41,416 bases of DNA, taken from contig JAFZVU010000055.1 in the NCBI GenBank assembly GCA_017617655.1, forward strand, positions 1 to 41,416. The letters are read 5' to 3'. The notes beneath the pieces were generated by a model that was given only the letters and a program-made list of their open reading frames with translations, was not told the origin of the DNA and searched no databases. This document shows positions 31,339 through 40,353 of this stretch, piece after piece. This stretch comes from Bacteroidales bacterium. GTDB taxonomy: Bacteria; Bacteroidota; Bacteroidia; Bacteroidales; UBA932. Each line of letters begins with the position of its first letter. Position 1 is the first letter of the stretch. The position numbers and the translations under genes are program-made.

Positions 31339-32091
31339 TTATTTCAGTGGTATCAAAGGGTAGGGGTATGTTATGTCTGTCAGCGTCAGTCCGACTGCCG
31401 GGGCGCTCTGTCCTGCGGCACAGCGGTCGCGGCCGGCCAGCACATCTGCCACCCACTCTGGCTGCTGACGATGCCTGCCCACCTCCAAAAGTGTGCCAAC
31501 AGCAGCCCTCACCATGTTTCGCAGGAAGCGGTTGGCAGTTATATTGAAGACATAATGGCAGGGTGAGGTGCACTGCCATGCCGCGCGGGTGACATGACAG
31601 ATTGAGGTGGCATTGCCGCCGCCGGTCTTTTCCAGCGCCGAGAAGTCCTGCTCGCCGATGAGATAAGCAGCCGCCTGGTTCATGGCATCCATGTCCAGAG
31701 GGAACTTGCAGAAGGCTGAGAAGCGTGCGAAAGGGTCTTTTACGGTGTGGATGCGGTAGCTGTAGCTGCGGCTGACGGCGTCGAAGCGGGCGTGGGCGTC
31801 GTCTGCGACTTTGTATAGGCAATATATGACTATGTCAGCCGGCAAGATGGCATTTAATTTGTATAAAAGGCGCGTTGGCTCTTTGATTTCAATGTCAGTG
31901 TCAAAATGGGCGACGTAACAGCTTGCGCTGACTCCCGTATCGGTGCGTCCGGCGCCGGTTACTGAGATCTTTTCCCCGAGCACAGTAGAGAACGCATCTT
32001 CCAGCACTTGCTGCACGCTTGATGCATTGTCCTGCCGCTGCCAGCCGGAGTATCCGGCCCCGTCATATCCGAGGGAAACGAAAAGCCTCAT
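31339..32091 (-). CDS. truA: tRNA pseudouridine synthase A
   Basis: A 250-residue enzyme making pseudouridine at tRNA positions 38-40. GYDGAGYSGWQRQ near the start and GRTDTGVSA with the catalytic Asp51 are clear. RFLRNMVRAAVGTLLEVG is the C-terminal signature. It is the first gene of the leftward operon with exbB, exbD, the TonB-like gene and the acetylesterase. Confidence 0.93.
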   Translation of the reverse strand: MRLFVSLGYDGAGYSGWQRQDNASSVQQVLEDAFSTVLGEKISVTGAGRTDTGVSASCYVAHFDTDIEIKEPTRLLYKLNAILPADIVIYCLYKVADDAHARFDAVSRSYSYRIHTVKDPFARFSAFCKFPLDMDAMNQAAAYLIGEQDFSALEKTGGGNATSICHVTRAAWQCTSPCHYVFNITANRFLRNMVRAAVGTLLEVGRHRQQPEWVADVLAGRDRCAAGQSAPAVGLTLTDITYPYPLIPLK

Positions 32092-32118
32092 CTGGAACTT
32101 ACATTGAAAGAAAAGTAG

Positions 32119-32126
32119 TAAATTTG
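32119..32126 (+). promoter_or_regulatory. -7 box of the Bat operon
   Basis: TAAATTTG, full TAnnTTTG match, 43 bases before the moxR ATG at 32169. No other good box was seen up to 40354, so the operon may be one long transcript. Confidence 0.6.
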
Positions 32127-32168
32127 ATGCCTTGACAAATCACACAAAAATACAAACATTTTTACAAT

Positions 32169-33161
32169 ATGGACAGTGTAAATATCAAAGAACTTAACGA
32201 CCGTATCCAGCAGGAGAGCGCCTTTGTGGATGTAATCCGGATGGAGATGGGCAAAGTGATAGTAGGCCAGAAGAACCTGGTCGAGAATCTGCTCATCGGA
32301 CTGCTGGCAGACGGCCACATCCTTCTCGAAGGAGTTCCCGGTCTGGCGAAGACTTTGGCCATCAATACCTTGTCACAGATTATCGATGCCCGCTTCAGCC
32401 GTATCCAGTTCACCCCCGACCTGCTCCCCGCCGACGTCATCGGTACTCTGATCTACAGTCAGAAAACAGAGCAGTTCCAGATAAAGAAAGGTCCCGTGTT
32501 CGCGAACTTCGTTCTCGCGGATGAGATCAACCGTAGTCCCGCGAAGGTTCAGAGCGCGCTTCTCGAGGCTATGCAGGAGCGTCAGGTGACCATAGGCGAA
32601 GAGACTTTCCGCCTCCCTGAACCCTTCCTCGTAATGGCTACCCAGAACCCCATCGAGCAGGAAGGTACATATCCTCTGCCCGAGGCCCAGGTCGACCGTT
32701 TCATGCTCAAGGTGGTCGTAGGCTATCCCGGCAAGGACGAGGAGAAGCAGATCATACGTATGAACAACAGCGGCACTTTCCCGCGTCCTTCGACTGTCCT
32801 CAAACCTGAGGACATCATGCGTGCAAGGCAGGTTGTCCGCGACGTATATATGGACGAAAAGATCGAGAAATACATTGTCGACATAGTATTCGCCACCCGT
32901 GTTCCCGGCGACTACGGCCTCAAGAAGCTCGAGAGCATGATTTCGTTCGGCGGCTCGCCGAGGGCCAGCATCAGCCTGGCGCTCGCTTCAAAGGCATACG
33001 CCTTCATCCACCGCCGCGGATATGTCATCCCCGAGGATGTCAGGGCAGTATGCTACGATGTGCTCCGCCACCGTATCGGCCTGACCTACGAGGCTGAGGC
33101 TGAAAATATCACCTCAGAACAGATTATCACAGATATCCTTAACGCAGTAGAAGTTCCGTAA
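32169..33161 (+). CDS. MoxR-family AAA+ ATPase
   Basis: A 330-residue cytoplasmic ATPase. Walker A is GVPGLAKT, Walker B LADEINRSPAKVQ, then sensor ATQNPIEQEGTYPLPEAQVDRF. MoxR proteins act as chaperones with VWA-domain partners, which are encoded next here. It is the first gene of the Bat operon; its TAA overlaps the next ATG (TAATG). Confidence 0.92.
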   Translation: MDSVNIKELNDRIQQESAFVDVIRMEMGKVIVGQKNLVENLLIGLLADGHILLEGVPGLAKTLAINTLSQIIDARFSRIQFTPDLLPADVIGTLIYSQKTEQFQIKKGPVFANFVLADEINRSPAKVQSALLEAMQERQVTIGEETFRLPEPFLVMATQNPIEQEGTYPLPEAQVDRFMLKVVVGYPGKDEEKQIIRMNNSGTFPRPSTVLKPEDIMRARQVVRDVYMDEKIEKYIVDIVFATRVPGDYGLKKLESMISFGGSPRASISLALASKAYAFIHRRGYVIPEDVRAVCYDVLRHRIGLTYEAEAENITSEQIITDILNAVEVP

Positions 33162-34045
33162 TGGACAGCACCGAATTACTCAAGAAGGTCCGGAAGATAG
33201 AGATCAAGACGAAATCCCTGTCCCACCAGATATTTGCGGGCGAGTACCACAGCGCCTTCAAGGGACGCGGTATGGCCTTCAGCGAGGTTCGCGAGTATCA
33301 GTACGGCGACGACGTGCGCAATATGGACTGGAATGTGACAGCCCGCTACAACGCGCCGTACGTCAAGATATTCGAAGAAGAGCGTGAACTGACGGTGGTG
33401 CTGCTCATAGATGTGAGCGGCTCCCGTTTCTTCGGTTCCACAAACCAGCTCAAGAGGGATCTGATGGCCGAGGTGGCCGCAGTGCTGTCGTTCTCCGCCT
33501 CCATCAACAACGATAAGGTAGGAGCGCTGTTCTTCAGCAGCAAGGTTGAGAAGTTCATCCCTCCCAAGAAAGGCCGCAGCCATCTGCTCCATATAATCCG
33601 CGAGCTGGTGGAGTTCGAGCCGGAGGAGAAAGGGACCGACATAGCCGCCGCGCTGCAGTTCCTCACCAACGCCATGAAGAAGAAATGCACTGCGTTCCTT
33701 CTGTCCGACATGATAGATGTCGACGGCAACTGCAATCCCCGCTACGAGGATGCCCTGAAGGTGGCTGCCGACAGGCATGACATCTCCGTCATCAATATTT
33801 ATGACAAGCGAGAGCGCGAGATCCCGTCAGTCGGGCTGATCAACGTGCTGGACGCCGAGACCGGCCGCCACATGTGGGTGGACACCTCTTCCAAGGCCAT
33901 GCGCAGCTCCTACGCCAAATGGAATGCCGACGTGCAGGACAAGACCCGCCAGCTGCTGCTGCGCTACCGTGTGGATTCAGTAGATATAGCTACCGACCAG
34001 GATTATGTGAAAGGATTGATATCGTTATTCAAACACAGAGCGTAA
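33161..34045 (+). CDS. DUF58 / VWA-like protein of the Bat operon
   Basis: A 294-residue protein with the DUF58 motif (GRGMAFSEVREYQYGDDVRNMDWNV) and a MIDAS-like metal site (LIDVSGSRFFG, D-x-S-x-S) at about residue 88, in a VWA-type domain. It is predicted to be cytoplasmic or membrane-associated and a partner of the MoxR ATPase. It is coupled to moxR by TAATG, and the next gene follows 1 base after its stop. Confidence 0.88.
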   Translation: MDSTELLKKVRKIEIKTKSLSHQIFAGEYHSAFKGRGMAFSEVREYQYGDDVRNMDWNVTARYNAPYVKIFEEERELTVVLLIDVSGSRFFGSTNQLKRDLMAEVAAVLSFSASINNDKVGALFFSSKVEKFIPPKKGRSHLLHIIRELVEFEPEEKGTDIAAALQFLTNAMKKKCTAFLLSDMIDVDGNCNPRYEDALKVAADRHDISVINIYDKREREIPSVGLINVLDAETGRHMWVDTSSKAMRSSYAKWNADVQDKTRQLLLRYRVDSVDIATDQDYVKGLISLFKHRA

Positions 34046-34046
34046 G

Positions 34047-34994
34047 ATGAAGAAAGGATTGCTGTTTATTGCGATATTGCTCATAAGCACCGTGGCGTCG
34101 GCGCAGATAGACACTACGCATGTCAGCCGCCTGTCCAGGGATTCCATCCTGATAGGCGACCAGATAGACCTTATAATCGACCTGCAGATGCAGGAAGGCG
34201 ACGCACTGATGATCGCCACCCCGAAAGGTGAACTCACCCCCGGCGTGGAAACCATCAAAGGCATGAGCTTCGACACCCTTTCGCTGAAGAAAGGGAAGAT
34301 GGACATACAGGCCCGTATGACGCTCACCAGCTTTGACAGCGGCAGCTACGCGCTGCCTCCGCTGCTGGCGCTCATCCAGAACTCCCGCGGTGAAATCGAC
34401 TCTCTGCTGATCAGAGGGCCGGAGCTGTACGTCAATACAGTTCCCATCGACACCGCTACCTATGTCATCAAGGACATCAAGGGGCAGATCCGCTACCCGG
34501 TAACTTTCAAGGAACTGCTGCCGTGGCTGCTGCTGGCCCTGCTGCTCGCCGCCCTCATATATCTGCTCGTCAGGTTCATCAAGGCCCGCCGCAACAACAC
34601 CACGCTGTTCGGCAAGCCTGTCCAGAAGGATCCGGCACACATTGTGGCTCTGCGCAATCTCGAGAAGATACGCCGCCAGAAACTCTGGCAGAACAACAAG
34701 CAGAAGCAGTTCTATACTGCAGTAACAGACACATTGAGATACTATATCTCTGAAAGGTTCGGCATCGTGACCATGGAGCGTCCTTCCGGCGAAATGCTGG
34801 AAGACCTCAAGAAGCAGGATGTCAGTGCGGCAGAATTTGAAAGCATGTCGAAGCTGTTCTCCCGCGCCGACCTCGTGAAGTTCGCCAAGTACGAACCCAG
34901 CGCCGAAGAGAATGAAGAGACGATTCCTGCCGCTGTGCAGTTCGTCAATTCTACATACGTGTCTCAATTAGAAGATGAGGGAGGGGACGAGTGA
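34047..34994 (+). CDS. Bat-operon membrane protein with periplasmic N-terminus
   Basis: A 315-residue protein with a signal sequence (ending ASAQ). A periplasmic beta-rich domain covers ~20-145 and one transmembrane helix ~152-173 (LLPWLLLALLLAALIYLLV). A cytoplasmic helical domain follows (FGIVTMERPSGEMLEDL, ADLVKFAKYEPS), similar to the tail of BatD/DUF4381 proteins. In Bat operons a gene of this type sits between the DUF58 gene and batA. The overlap with batA is TGATG. Confidence 0.75.
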   Translation: MKKGLLFIAILLISTVASAQIDTTHVSRLSRDSILIGDQIDLIIDLQMQEGDALMIATPKGELTPGVETIKGMSFDTLSLKKGKMDIQARMTLTSFDSGSYALPPLLALIQNSRGEIDSLLIRGPELYVNTVPIDTATYVIKDIKGQIRYPVTFKELLPWLLLALLLAALIYLLVRFIKARRNNTTLFGKPVQKDPAHIVALRNLEKIRRQKLWQNNKQKQFYTAVTDTLRYYISERFGIVTMERPSGEMLEDLKKQDVSAAEFESMSKLFSRADLVKFAKYEPSAEENEETIPAAVQFVNSTYVSQLEDEGGDE

Positions 34995-35980
34995 TGTTTT
35001 TTGAATATCCGCATCTGCTCTGGCTGGAATTCCTGCGTCTGCCGCTGATCGCGCTCTACGTGTATCGCGAGCTGAAGGGCAGGGCCCCGTCCATGACAGT
35101 GTCGAACTTCGACGGCTGGCAGATAAAGGGGCAGAGCCCCAAGCGTTTCCTGAGGCACGTGCCGTTCATCCTGCGGACCATCGCCCTGGCGCTTATAATC
35201 CTTGCCATCGCAAGGCCCCGCTCATCCGAGTCGTTTGAGCAGACTGACACCGAAGGCATCGACATAGTGCTCGACATGGACGTTTCGACCTCCATGCTCG
35301 CCCGCGACTTCAAGCCCGACAGGATAGGCGCAGCCAAGGATATAGCCATGGAGTTCATTGCTTCCCGTCCTGCCGACCGTATAGGTATCGTGGTCTTTGC
35401 CGGAGAGAGCTACACCCAGTGCCCAGTCACATCTGACCGTGCCGCCCTTATCAACCTTATGAAGGATATCGAGACCGGCCTCATCGACGACGGAACCGCC
35501 ATCGGCAACGGCCTTGCCACCGCAGTGGCCCGCCTCAAGGATTCCGACGCCAAGAGCAAAGTGGTCATCCTGCTCACCGACGGTGTGAACAACACCGGCG
35601 AGATCACTCCCGCCATGGCTGCCGAGATTGCCAAGACCTACGGCATCAGGGTGTACACCATAGGCGTGGGTGCTATGGGCAAGGCTCCGTATCCTATGAT
35701 GACTCCCATGGGCGTAAGGCTTGTGGATGTTGATGTAGAGATTGACGAGCCGCTGCTCCGCAACATTGCCGAGCAGACAGGCGGCAAGTATTTCCGCGCT
35801 ACCGACAACACCAAGCTGCTCGAGATTTACAATGAGATTAACCAGATGGAAAAGAGCCGCGTGACTGTGGACAGCTTCCCGGTTTACACCGAGCTGTTCA
35901 TGAAGTTCGCTATATGGGCCCTGGTAGCCCTGCTGCTGGAGGTTCTTTTCAAATTCTTCATAATCAGGAGGCTGCCGTAA
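34994..35980 (+). CDS. batA: BatA, VWA-domain aerotolerance protein
   Basis: A 328-residue membrane protein. ATG 34994 shares bases with the previous stop (TGATG); a GTG one codon upstream is less likely. Helices near ~10-25 and ~55-72 precede a VWA domain with the MIDAS motif DMDVSTSM, VVFAGESYTQCP and LLTDGVNNTGE, and a final helix anchors the protein. It is the ordinary first bat gene; the family is linked to oxygen tolerance and envelope stability in Bacteroides. Confidence 0.9.
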   Translation: MFFEYPHLLWLEFLRLPLIALYVYRELKGRAPSMTVSNFDGWQIKGQSPKRFLRHVPFILRTIALALIILAIARPRSSESFEQTDTEGIDIVLDMDVSTSMLARDFKPDRIGAAKDIAMEFIASRPADRIGIVVFAGESYTQCPVTSDRAALINLMKDIETGLIDDGTAIGNGLATAVARLKDSDAKSKVVILLTDGVNNTGEITPAMAAEIAKTYGIRVYTIGVGAMGKAPYPMMTPMGVRLVDVDVEIDEPLLRNIAEQTGGKYFRATDNTKLLEIYNEINQMEKSRVTVDSFPVYTELFMKFAIWALVALLLEVLFKFFIIRRLP

Positions 35981-36984
35981 TGATATATGTAGCTCAAAGC
36001 CAATATCTGTTGTTGCTGCTGCTGATCCCGCTGTTCTTCGTGGCTTACAAAGCCTACCTGAACTTCAAGCGCAGACGCATCGCCCGTTTCGGCGACCCCG
36101 AGGTCGTGGACAAGCTGATGCCCGCCGTTTCGAACGGCCGTGGCTGGCTCAAGGTTACCTTCTTCTCGTTAGCCTTCCTGTTCTTCGTGATCGGCCTGGC
36201 CCGCGTCCAGATGGGCGCAAGGCTCAAAGAGAGGCAGAGCAAGGGAGTGGAGATAATGATAGCCCTCGACGTGTCCAATTCGATGCTTGCCGAGGATTAT
36301 TCTCCGAACCGTCTGGAAAGGGCCAAGCTGGCCATCTCCAGGATTGTCGACAAGATGCAGGGCGACCGCATCGGCCTGGTCATCTTCGCCGGTGAAAGCT
36401 TCATCCAGCTGCCTATAACCACCGACTACGTGTCGGCCAAGGTCTTCCTCAACAGCATCACTACCGAGTCTGTCCCTATCCAGGGCACCGATCTCGCGGA
36501 TGCTATAATGATGGCCGCGCAGAGCTTCAGTTCGCAGAGCGGCAACAGCCGTGCTATAATTATAATCTCTGACGGCGAGGACCACGAAGGTGATGCCGTG
36601 GAGGCCGCCAAGGCCGTCGCCGAGGAGGGCATCAAGATATATACAATCGGCGTGGGCTCGACTGCCGGCCAGCCGATTACGGTTAACGGCAGCCTGCTGC
36701 GCGACAAGGAGGGCAACATAGTCGTTACCAGACTCAACGAGCAGATTCTTAGAGATATCGCTTCTGTCGGAAACGGCGAATACGTGAAAGCCGGCAACAG
36801 TGAGTTCGGCCTGAATCCCATCCTGGAAGACATCAAGCGGATTGACAAGCAGGAGTTCAGCAGCGTTGTGTTCGAGGATTTCAACGAGCAGTACATGTAC
36901 TTCTTCGCTATCGCGCTGTTCTTCTTCATCATCGAGATGCTGATTGGCGACCGCAAGACCTCTAAAAACATTTTCAAATCATGA
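35980..36984 (+). CDS. batB: BatB, VWA-domain aerotolerance protein
   Basis: A 334-residue paralogue of BatA, starting in its stop codon (TAATG). It has two N-terminal helices and a VWA domain with MIDAS ALDVSNSM, VIFAGESFIQLP and IIISDGEDHEGD, and a C-terminal helix (YFFAIALFFFIIEML). It overlaps batC by ATGA. Confidence 0.9.
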   Translation: MIYVAQSQYLLLLLLIPLFFVAYKAYLNFKRRRIARFGDPEVVDKLMPAVSNGRGWLKVTFFSLAFLFFVIGLARVQMGARLKERQSKGVEIMIALDVSNSMLAEDYSPNRLERAKLAISRIVDKMQGDRIGLVIFAGESFIQLPITTDYVSAKVFLNSITTESVPIQGTDLADAIMMAAQSFSSQSGNSRAIIIISDGEDHEGDAVEAAKAVAEEGIKIYTIGVGSTAGQPITVNGSLLRDKEGNIVVTRLNEQILRDIASVGNGEYVKAGNSEFGLNPILEDIKRIDKQEFSSVVFEDFNEQYMYFFAIALFFFIIEMLIGDRKTSKNIFKS

Positions 36985-37760
36985 AACGTAGTCTGACCAT
37001 ATTGATATTGTTGCTGACAGCGGCTGTTTCCGCCTATGGACAGACAGACCGCAAGGAGGTTCGTCACGGCAACCGCGAGTTCAGGAAGGAGAACTTCCAG
37101 AATGCCGAGATAGACTATAAGAAGGCTCTGCTGAAGGATTCCCTCTCGAACGCCGCCAATTTCAACCTAGGCAACACATACTACCGGATGGAGAACTATC
37201 AGGAAGCTGACCGGTACTATGCGGCTGTCAGCGATTCGCTGGACCGTGCGGGCCACGGGGCCGAGAGCTATTTCAACCAGGGCGATTCGTTCCTGAAGCA
37301 GCGCAACTGGCAGGCGGCAGTGGAGGCTTTCAAGAACTCTCTGCGCCGCAATCCTGACGATATGGATGCCAAGAGCAACCTGGCATACGCCCAGAAGATG
37401 CTGGAGAACCAGCAGGGTGGCGGTGGCGGCCAGAACGACCAGAACCAGGATCAGAACCAGCAGAATCAGGACCAGCAGAACAACGATCAGAATCAGGACC
37501 AGCAGGACCAGAACCAAGATCAGCAGAACAACGATCAGAATCAGGACCAGCAGGACCAGAACCAGGACCAGCAGAACAACGATCAGAATCAGGATCAGCA
37601 GGATCAGCAGAATCAGAGCGGCGAACAGCCGAAGATAAGCCCGCAGGCTGCCCAGCAGATGCTGCAGGCTATACAAGATCAGGAAAAACAGACCCAGGAC
37701 AAGGTAAACAAGGAAAAGGCTGCAAAGCTGAAGAGCAAACAAAAAGAAAAAAACTGGTAG
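36981..37760 (+). CDS. batC: BatC, TPR protein with long Asn/Asp/Gln-rich repeat tail
   Basis: A 259-residue exported protein (signal ending AYGQ). TPR repeats cover ~25-140 (NAANFNLGNTYYRMENYQEADRYY and AESYFNQGDSFLKQRNWQAAVEAFKNSL). Residues ~150-220 are a low-complexity tail built from three copies of a 16-residue unit (NNDQNQDQQDQNQDQQ), encoded by 48-base DNA repeats at 37479-37616. A basic, lysine-rich end follows. TPR plus a charged tail is usual in BatC; the N/Q/D-only repeat may vary in length between strains. Confidence 0.85.
   Translation: MKRSLTILILLLTAAVSAYGQTDRKEVRHGNREFRKENFQNAEIDYKKALLKDSLSNAANFNLGNTYYRMENYQEADRYYAAVSDSLDRAGHGAESYFNQGDSFLKQRNWQAAVEAFKNSLRRNPDDMDAKSNLAYAQKMLENQQGGGGGQNDQNQDQNQQNQDQQNNDQNQDQQDQNQDQQNNDQNQDQQDQNQDQQNNDQNQDQQDQQNQSGEQPKISPQAAQQMLQAIQDQEKQTQDKVNKEKAAKLKSKQKEKNW
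37479..37616 (+). repeat. 48-bp tandem repeat in batC
   Basis: Units at 37479-37526, 37527-37574 and a partial 37575-37616. Each encodes NNDQNQDQQ... and starts aacaacgatcag. Differences are few and mostly synonymous, which suggests recent expansion. Confidence 0.85.
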
Positions 37761-37764
37761 AGAA

Positions 37765-40338
37765 ATGAGAAGACATATTGTTGAATTGCTTTGCGTGTTG
37801 TTCTGCGGCAGCCTTGCTGCGCAGAACCTTACTTTGGATGCGCCGGGCGTAGTGTCGATGAACGAGACATTCAGGATCGTCTTTACGGCCGACGGCAACA
37901 TGAGCGACTTCCAGTGGCCCGGAACCAGCGATTTCGACGTCGTCTGGGGTCCCCAGAAGGGTTCCATGAGCAGCACCAACATAATCAACGGCAAGCGCGA
38001 GTCAAGCCATACCGAGACATATACCTACCTTCTGCAGCCAAAGGCAGAGGGTAAGTTCACCATCCCGGCAGCGACCGCCAAGGTCGACAAGAAGGAGTGC
38101 TCCACTTCGCCGTTCACCATCGAAGTAGTCAAGGCTCAGCAGCAGTCTTCGTCTTCTTCATCTTCGTCCCAGCAAGGTTCTTCCGGCGCCGTTCAGTCCG
38201 GTACCGTGTCGAATGACGATATCTTCCTGAGGCTGTCCCTGAGCAAGACCAATGTTGTCAAGGGCGAGCCGATTACCGCAACGCTGAAGTTATATTACCG
38301 TTCTGACATCTCCGGCCTGGAGGACATCACTTTCCCTTCATTCAACGGTTTCTGGAACAAGGAGACTTTCACTGCCCAGACCATCGAGTCTAACCGCGAA
38401 AATGTGGACGGCACTATCTACAACGTGGCTCTGCTGAAGCGCTATATGCTGATTCCGCAGCAGGAGGGGAGACTGACCATCGACCCGGCCGAGATGGTTT
38501 GTCTGGTCCGTGTCAGGACTTCTTCCGGTTTCGGCCGTTCGATCTTCGACGATTTCTTCGACAACTACCAGACTATCCGCAAGAGGGTGTCTTCGGGCTC
38601 CATGGCTGTCAATGTTTCGCCGCTGCCAGGCGGTGCTCCTTCGTCTTTCGAAGGCGGTGTGGGCCAGTTCAAGATCAGCGCTTCGCTCAGCAGCGATTCG
38701 CTAAAGACCAATGATGCCGGCTCTCTGAAGGTGACTATTTCCGGCAATGGCAACATCTCTATGCTGGGCGCTCCCAAGGTGTCTTTCCCTTCAGATTTCG
38801 AGGTCTATGACGTCAAGAGCACAGAGAACATCGCCAATGACGGTGCTTCGGGCTCCAAGACTTTCGAGTATCCCTACATTCCCCGCAGCTACGGCCAGTA
38901 CGAGATAGGTCCGATCAATTATTCTTACTATGATGTTTCATTGGGCCGTTATGTGACCATCACCGCTCCTGTGATGAGCGTGCGTGTGGCTGCCAGCGCT
39001 GAGGACGCCGCAGCCGGAACCATAGTTCCCGGTGTGGCAAGGCAGGGCGTGCGCAGCATAGGGGAGGACATCCGCTATATCGCCACGGGCAGGGACAATC
39101 TCCGCAAGCAGGGCCGTTTCTTTGTCAGCTCGCCTGCATTCTATATCCTGCTGGCTCTGCTGGCTGCCCTGTTCTTCATAATCGACAAGGTTACTGCGGT
39201 TCAGAGGGCCCGTCGTGCCGATGTGGCCGGCAGCAAGAACCGCAAGGCCAACAAGGTCGCCAAGGCAAGGCTGCGTCTGGCCGGCGACTATCTGTCAAAG
39301 GGCCTCGACACTGCGTTTTACGAGGAGCTTCACAAGGCTGTCACGGGCTATGTCTGCGACAAGCTGATGATGTCTCCTGCCGATTATAACAAGGAGAATG
39401 CCCGCCAGAGGCTGGTTGAGGACGGTGTGGCCGAGGATCTCGCAGACAGCTTCGTTGAGATTCTTGACGGCTGCGAGATGGCCCGTTACGCTCCGGAAAG
39501 CAATCCTGACGCCATGGAAAATATTTACAAGAATGCCATGTCTGTTATTTCACGTATCGAAAGTTCAATCCGTTCTGGCCGCAAGGGTGCCGCTGCCAAG
39601 GCTGCTACATCGCTGCTGCTTCTGCTGTCGCTGGGCCTGACGGCTGCCGCCCAGGACTGGACAATTGCCAACGAGCTTTATTCCCAGGGCGACTATACCA
39701 CGGCTCTCGATAATTATCTGGCTATCGAGCAGTCTGACATGGTAAGCGCGGACCTCTACTACAACATAGGCAACTGTTATTACAAACTTGCGGATATCCC
39801 GCATGCCGTGCTGTATTATGAGAGGGCTTTGAAACTCAATCCTCATCATGCCGACGCCCGCAACAATCTTGAGATTGCGCAGGCTTCCGTGCAGGACCGA
39901 ATCGACAGCGTGCCGCGCTTCATCCTGGCCGAGTGGATGGACAATCTGAAGTACTCCATGTCGTCTGACGGCTGGGCCTGGCTGACTGTCGCGCTCTTCG
40001 CTCTGGTGGTCCTTCTGATGACCGGATTCCGCCAGTTAGGGTCTGTTTCTGCAAGAAAGGCTTCATTTGTGTTGGCATGTGTTCTTTTTGTATTAACTTT
40101 ATGTACGTTTAGCCTTTCTCTGAGCCAGAGGGCTGATGCGCTTAGTGACAAGGGGGCGGTTGTGATGTCGCCTGTATCTTCGGTGAAAAGCAGTCCCGGC
40201 ACGTCCGGAACGTCGCTTTTCATAATCCACGAGGGTACGGTGCTGGAGGTTAAGGATGTGGTTGGCGACTGGTATCGTGTCACTATCGCGGATGGCCGTG
40301 AGGGCTGGATACCGGCTGCAGACATTGAAATAATCTGA
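37765..40338 (+). CDS. BatD-BatE fusion protein
   Basis: An 857-residue protein combining two normally separate bat products. Residues 1-~600 are BatD: a signal peptide, DUF-type oxygen-tolerance beta domains, a Ser-rich stretch (~131-140), one helix (~452-476) and a cytoplasmic helical part. Residues ~612-632 (ATSLLLLLSLGLTAAAQ) look like the signal peptide of BatE, now internal. After it come TPR repeats (WTIANELYSQGDYTTALDNYL; YYNIGNCYYKLADIPHAVLYYERAL), two helices (~738-757, ~766-786) and an SH3-like domain (~802-857: GDWYRVTIADGREGWIP). No stop separates the parts. In-frame ATGs at 39519-39540 could start BatE alone. Confidence 0.85.
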   Translation: MRRHIVELLCVLFCGSLAAQNLTLDAPGVVSMNETFRIVFTADGNMSDFQWPGTSDFDVVWGPQKGSMSSTNIINGKRESSHTETYTYLLQPKAEGKFTIPAATAKVDKKECSTSPFTIEVVKAQQQSSSSSSSSQQGSSGAVQSGTVSNDDIFLRLSLSKTNVVKGEPITATLKLYYRSDISGLEDITFPSFNGFWNKETFTAQTIESNRENVDGTIYNVALLKRYMLIPQQEGRLTIDPAEMVCLVRVRTSSGFGRSIFDDFFDNYQTIRKRVSSGSMAVNVSPLPGGAPSSFEGGVGQFKISASLSSDSLKTNDAGSLKVTISGNGNISMLGAPKVSFPSDFEVYDVKSTENIANDGASGSKTFEYPYIPRSYGQYEIGPINYSYYDVSLGRYVTITAPVMSVRVAASAEDAAAGTIVPGVARQGVRSIGEDIRYIATGRDNLRKQGRFFVSSPAFYILLALLAALFFIIDKVTAVQRARRADVAGSKNRKANKVAKARLRLAGDYLSKGLDTAFYEELHKAVTGYVCDKLMMSPADYNKENARQRLVEDGVAEDLADSFVEILDGCEMARYAPESNPDAMENIYKNAMSVISRIESSIRSGRKGAAAKAATSLLLLLSLGLTAAAQDWTIANELYSQGDYTTALDNYLAIEQSDMVSADLYYNIGNCYYKLADIPHAVLYYERALKLNPHHADARNNLEIAQASVQDRIDSVPRFILAEWMDNLKYSMSSDGWAWLTVALFALVVLLMTGFRQLGSVSARKASFVLACVLFVLTLCTFSLSLSQRADALSDKGAVVMSPVSSVKSSPGTSGTSLFIIHEGTVLEVKDVVGDWYRVTIADGREGWIPAADIEII

Positions 40339-40353
40339 TAAACTATCATAGCT

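Noticed and set aside
34029-34967. A 312-residue minus-strand open frame inside the Bat operon
   Set aside because: It is opposite a coupled Bat gene with signal peptide and membrane helix. No domain or promoter supports it.
37366-37638. Arg/Thr-rich frame over the batC repeat
   Set aside because: It is the shifted reading of the 48-bp repeat; the composition is an artefact of the repeat and the BatC frame continues through it.
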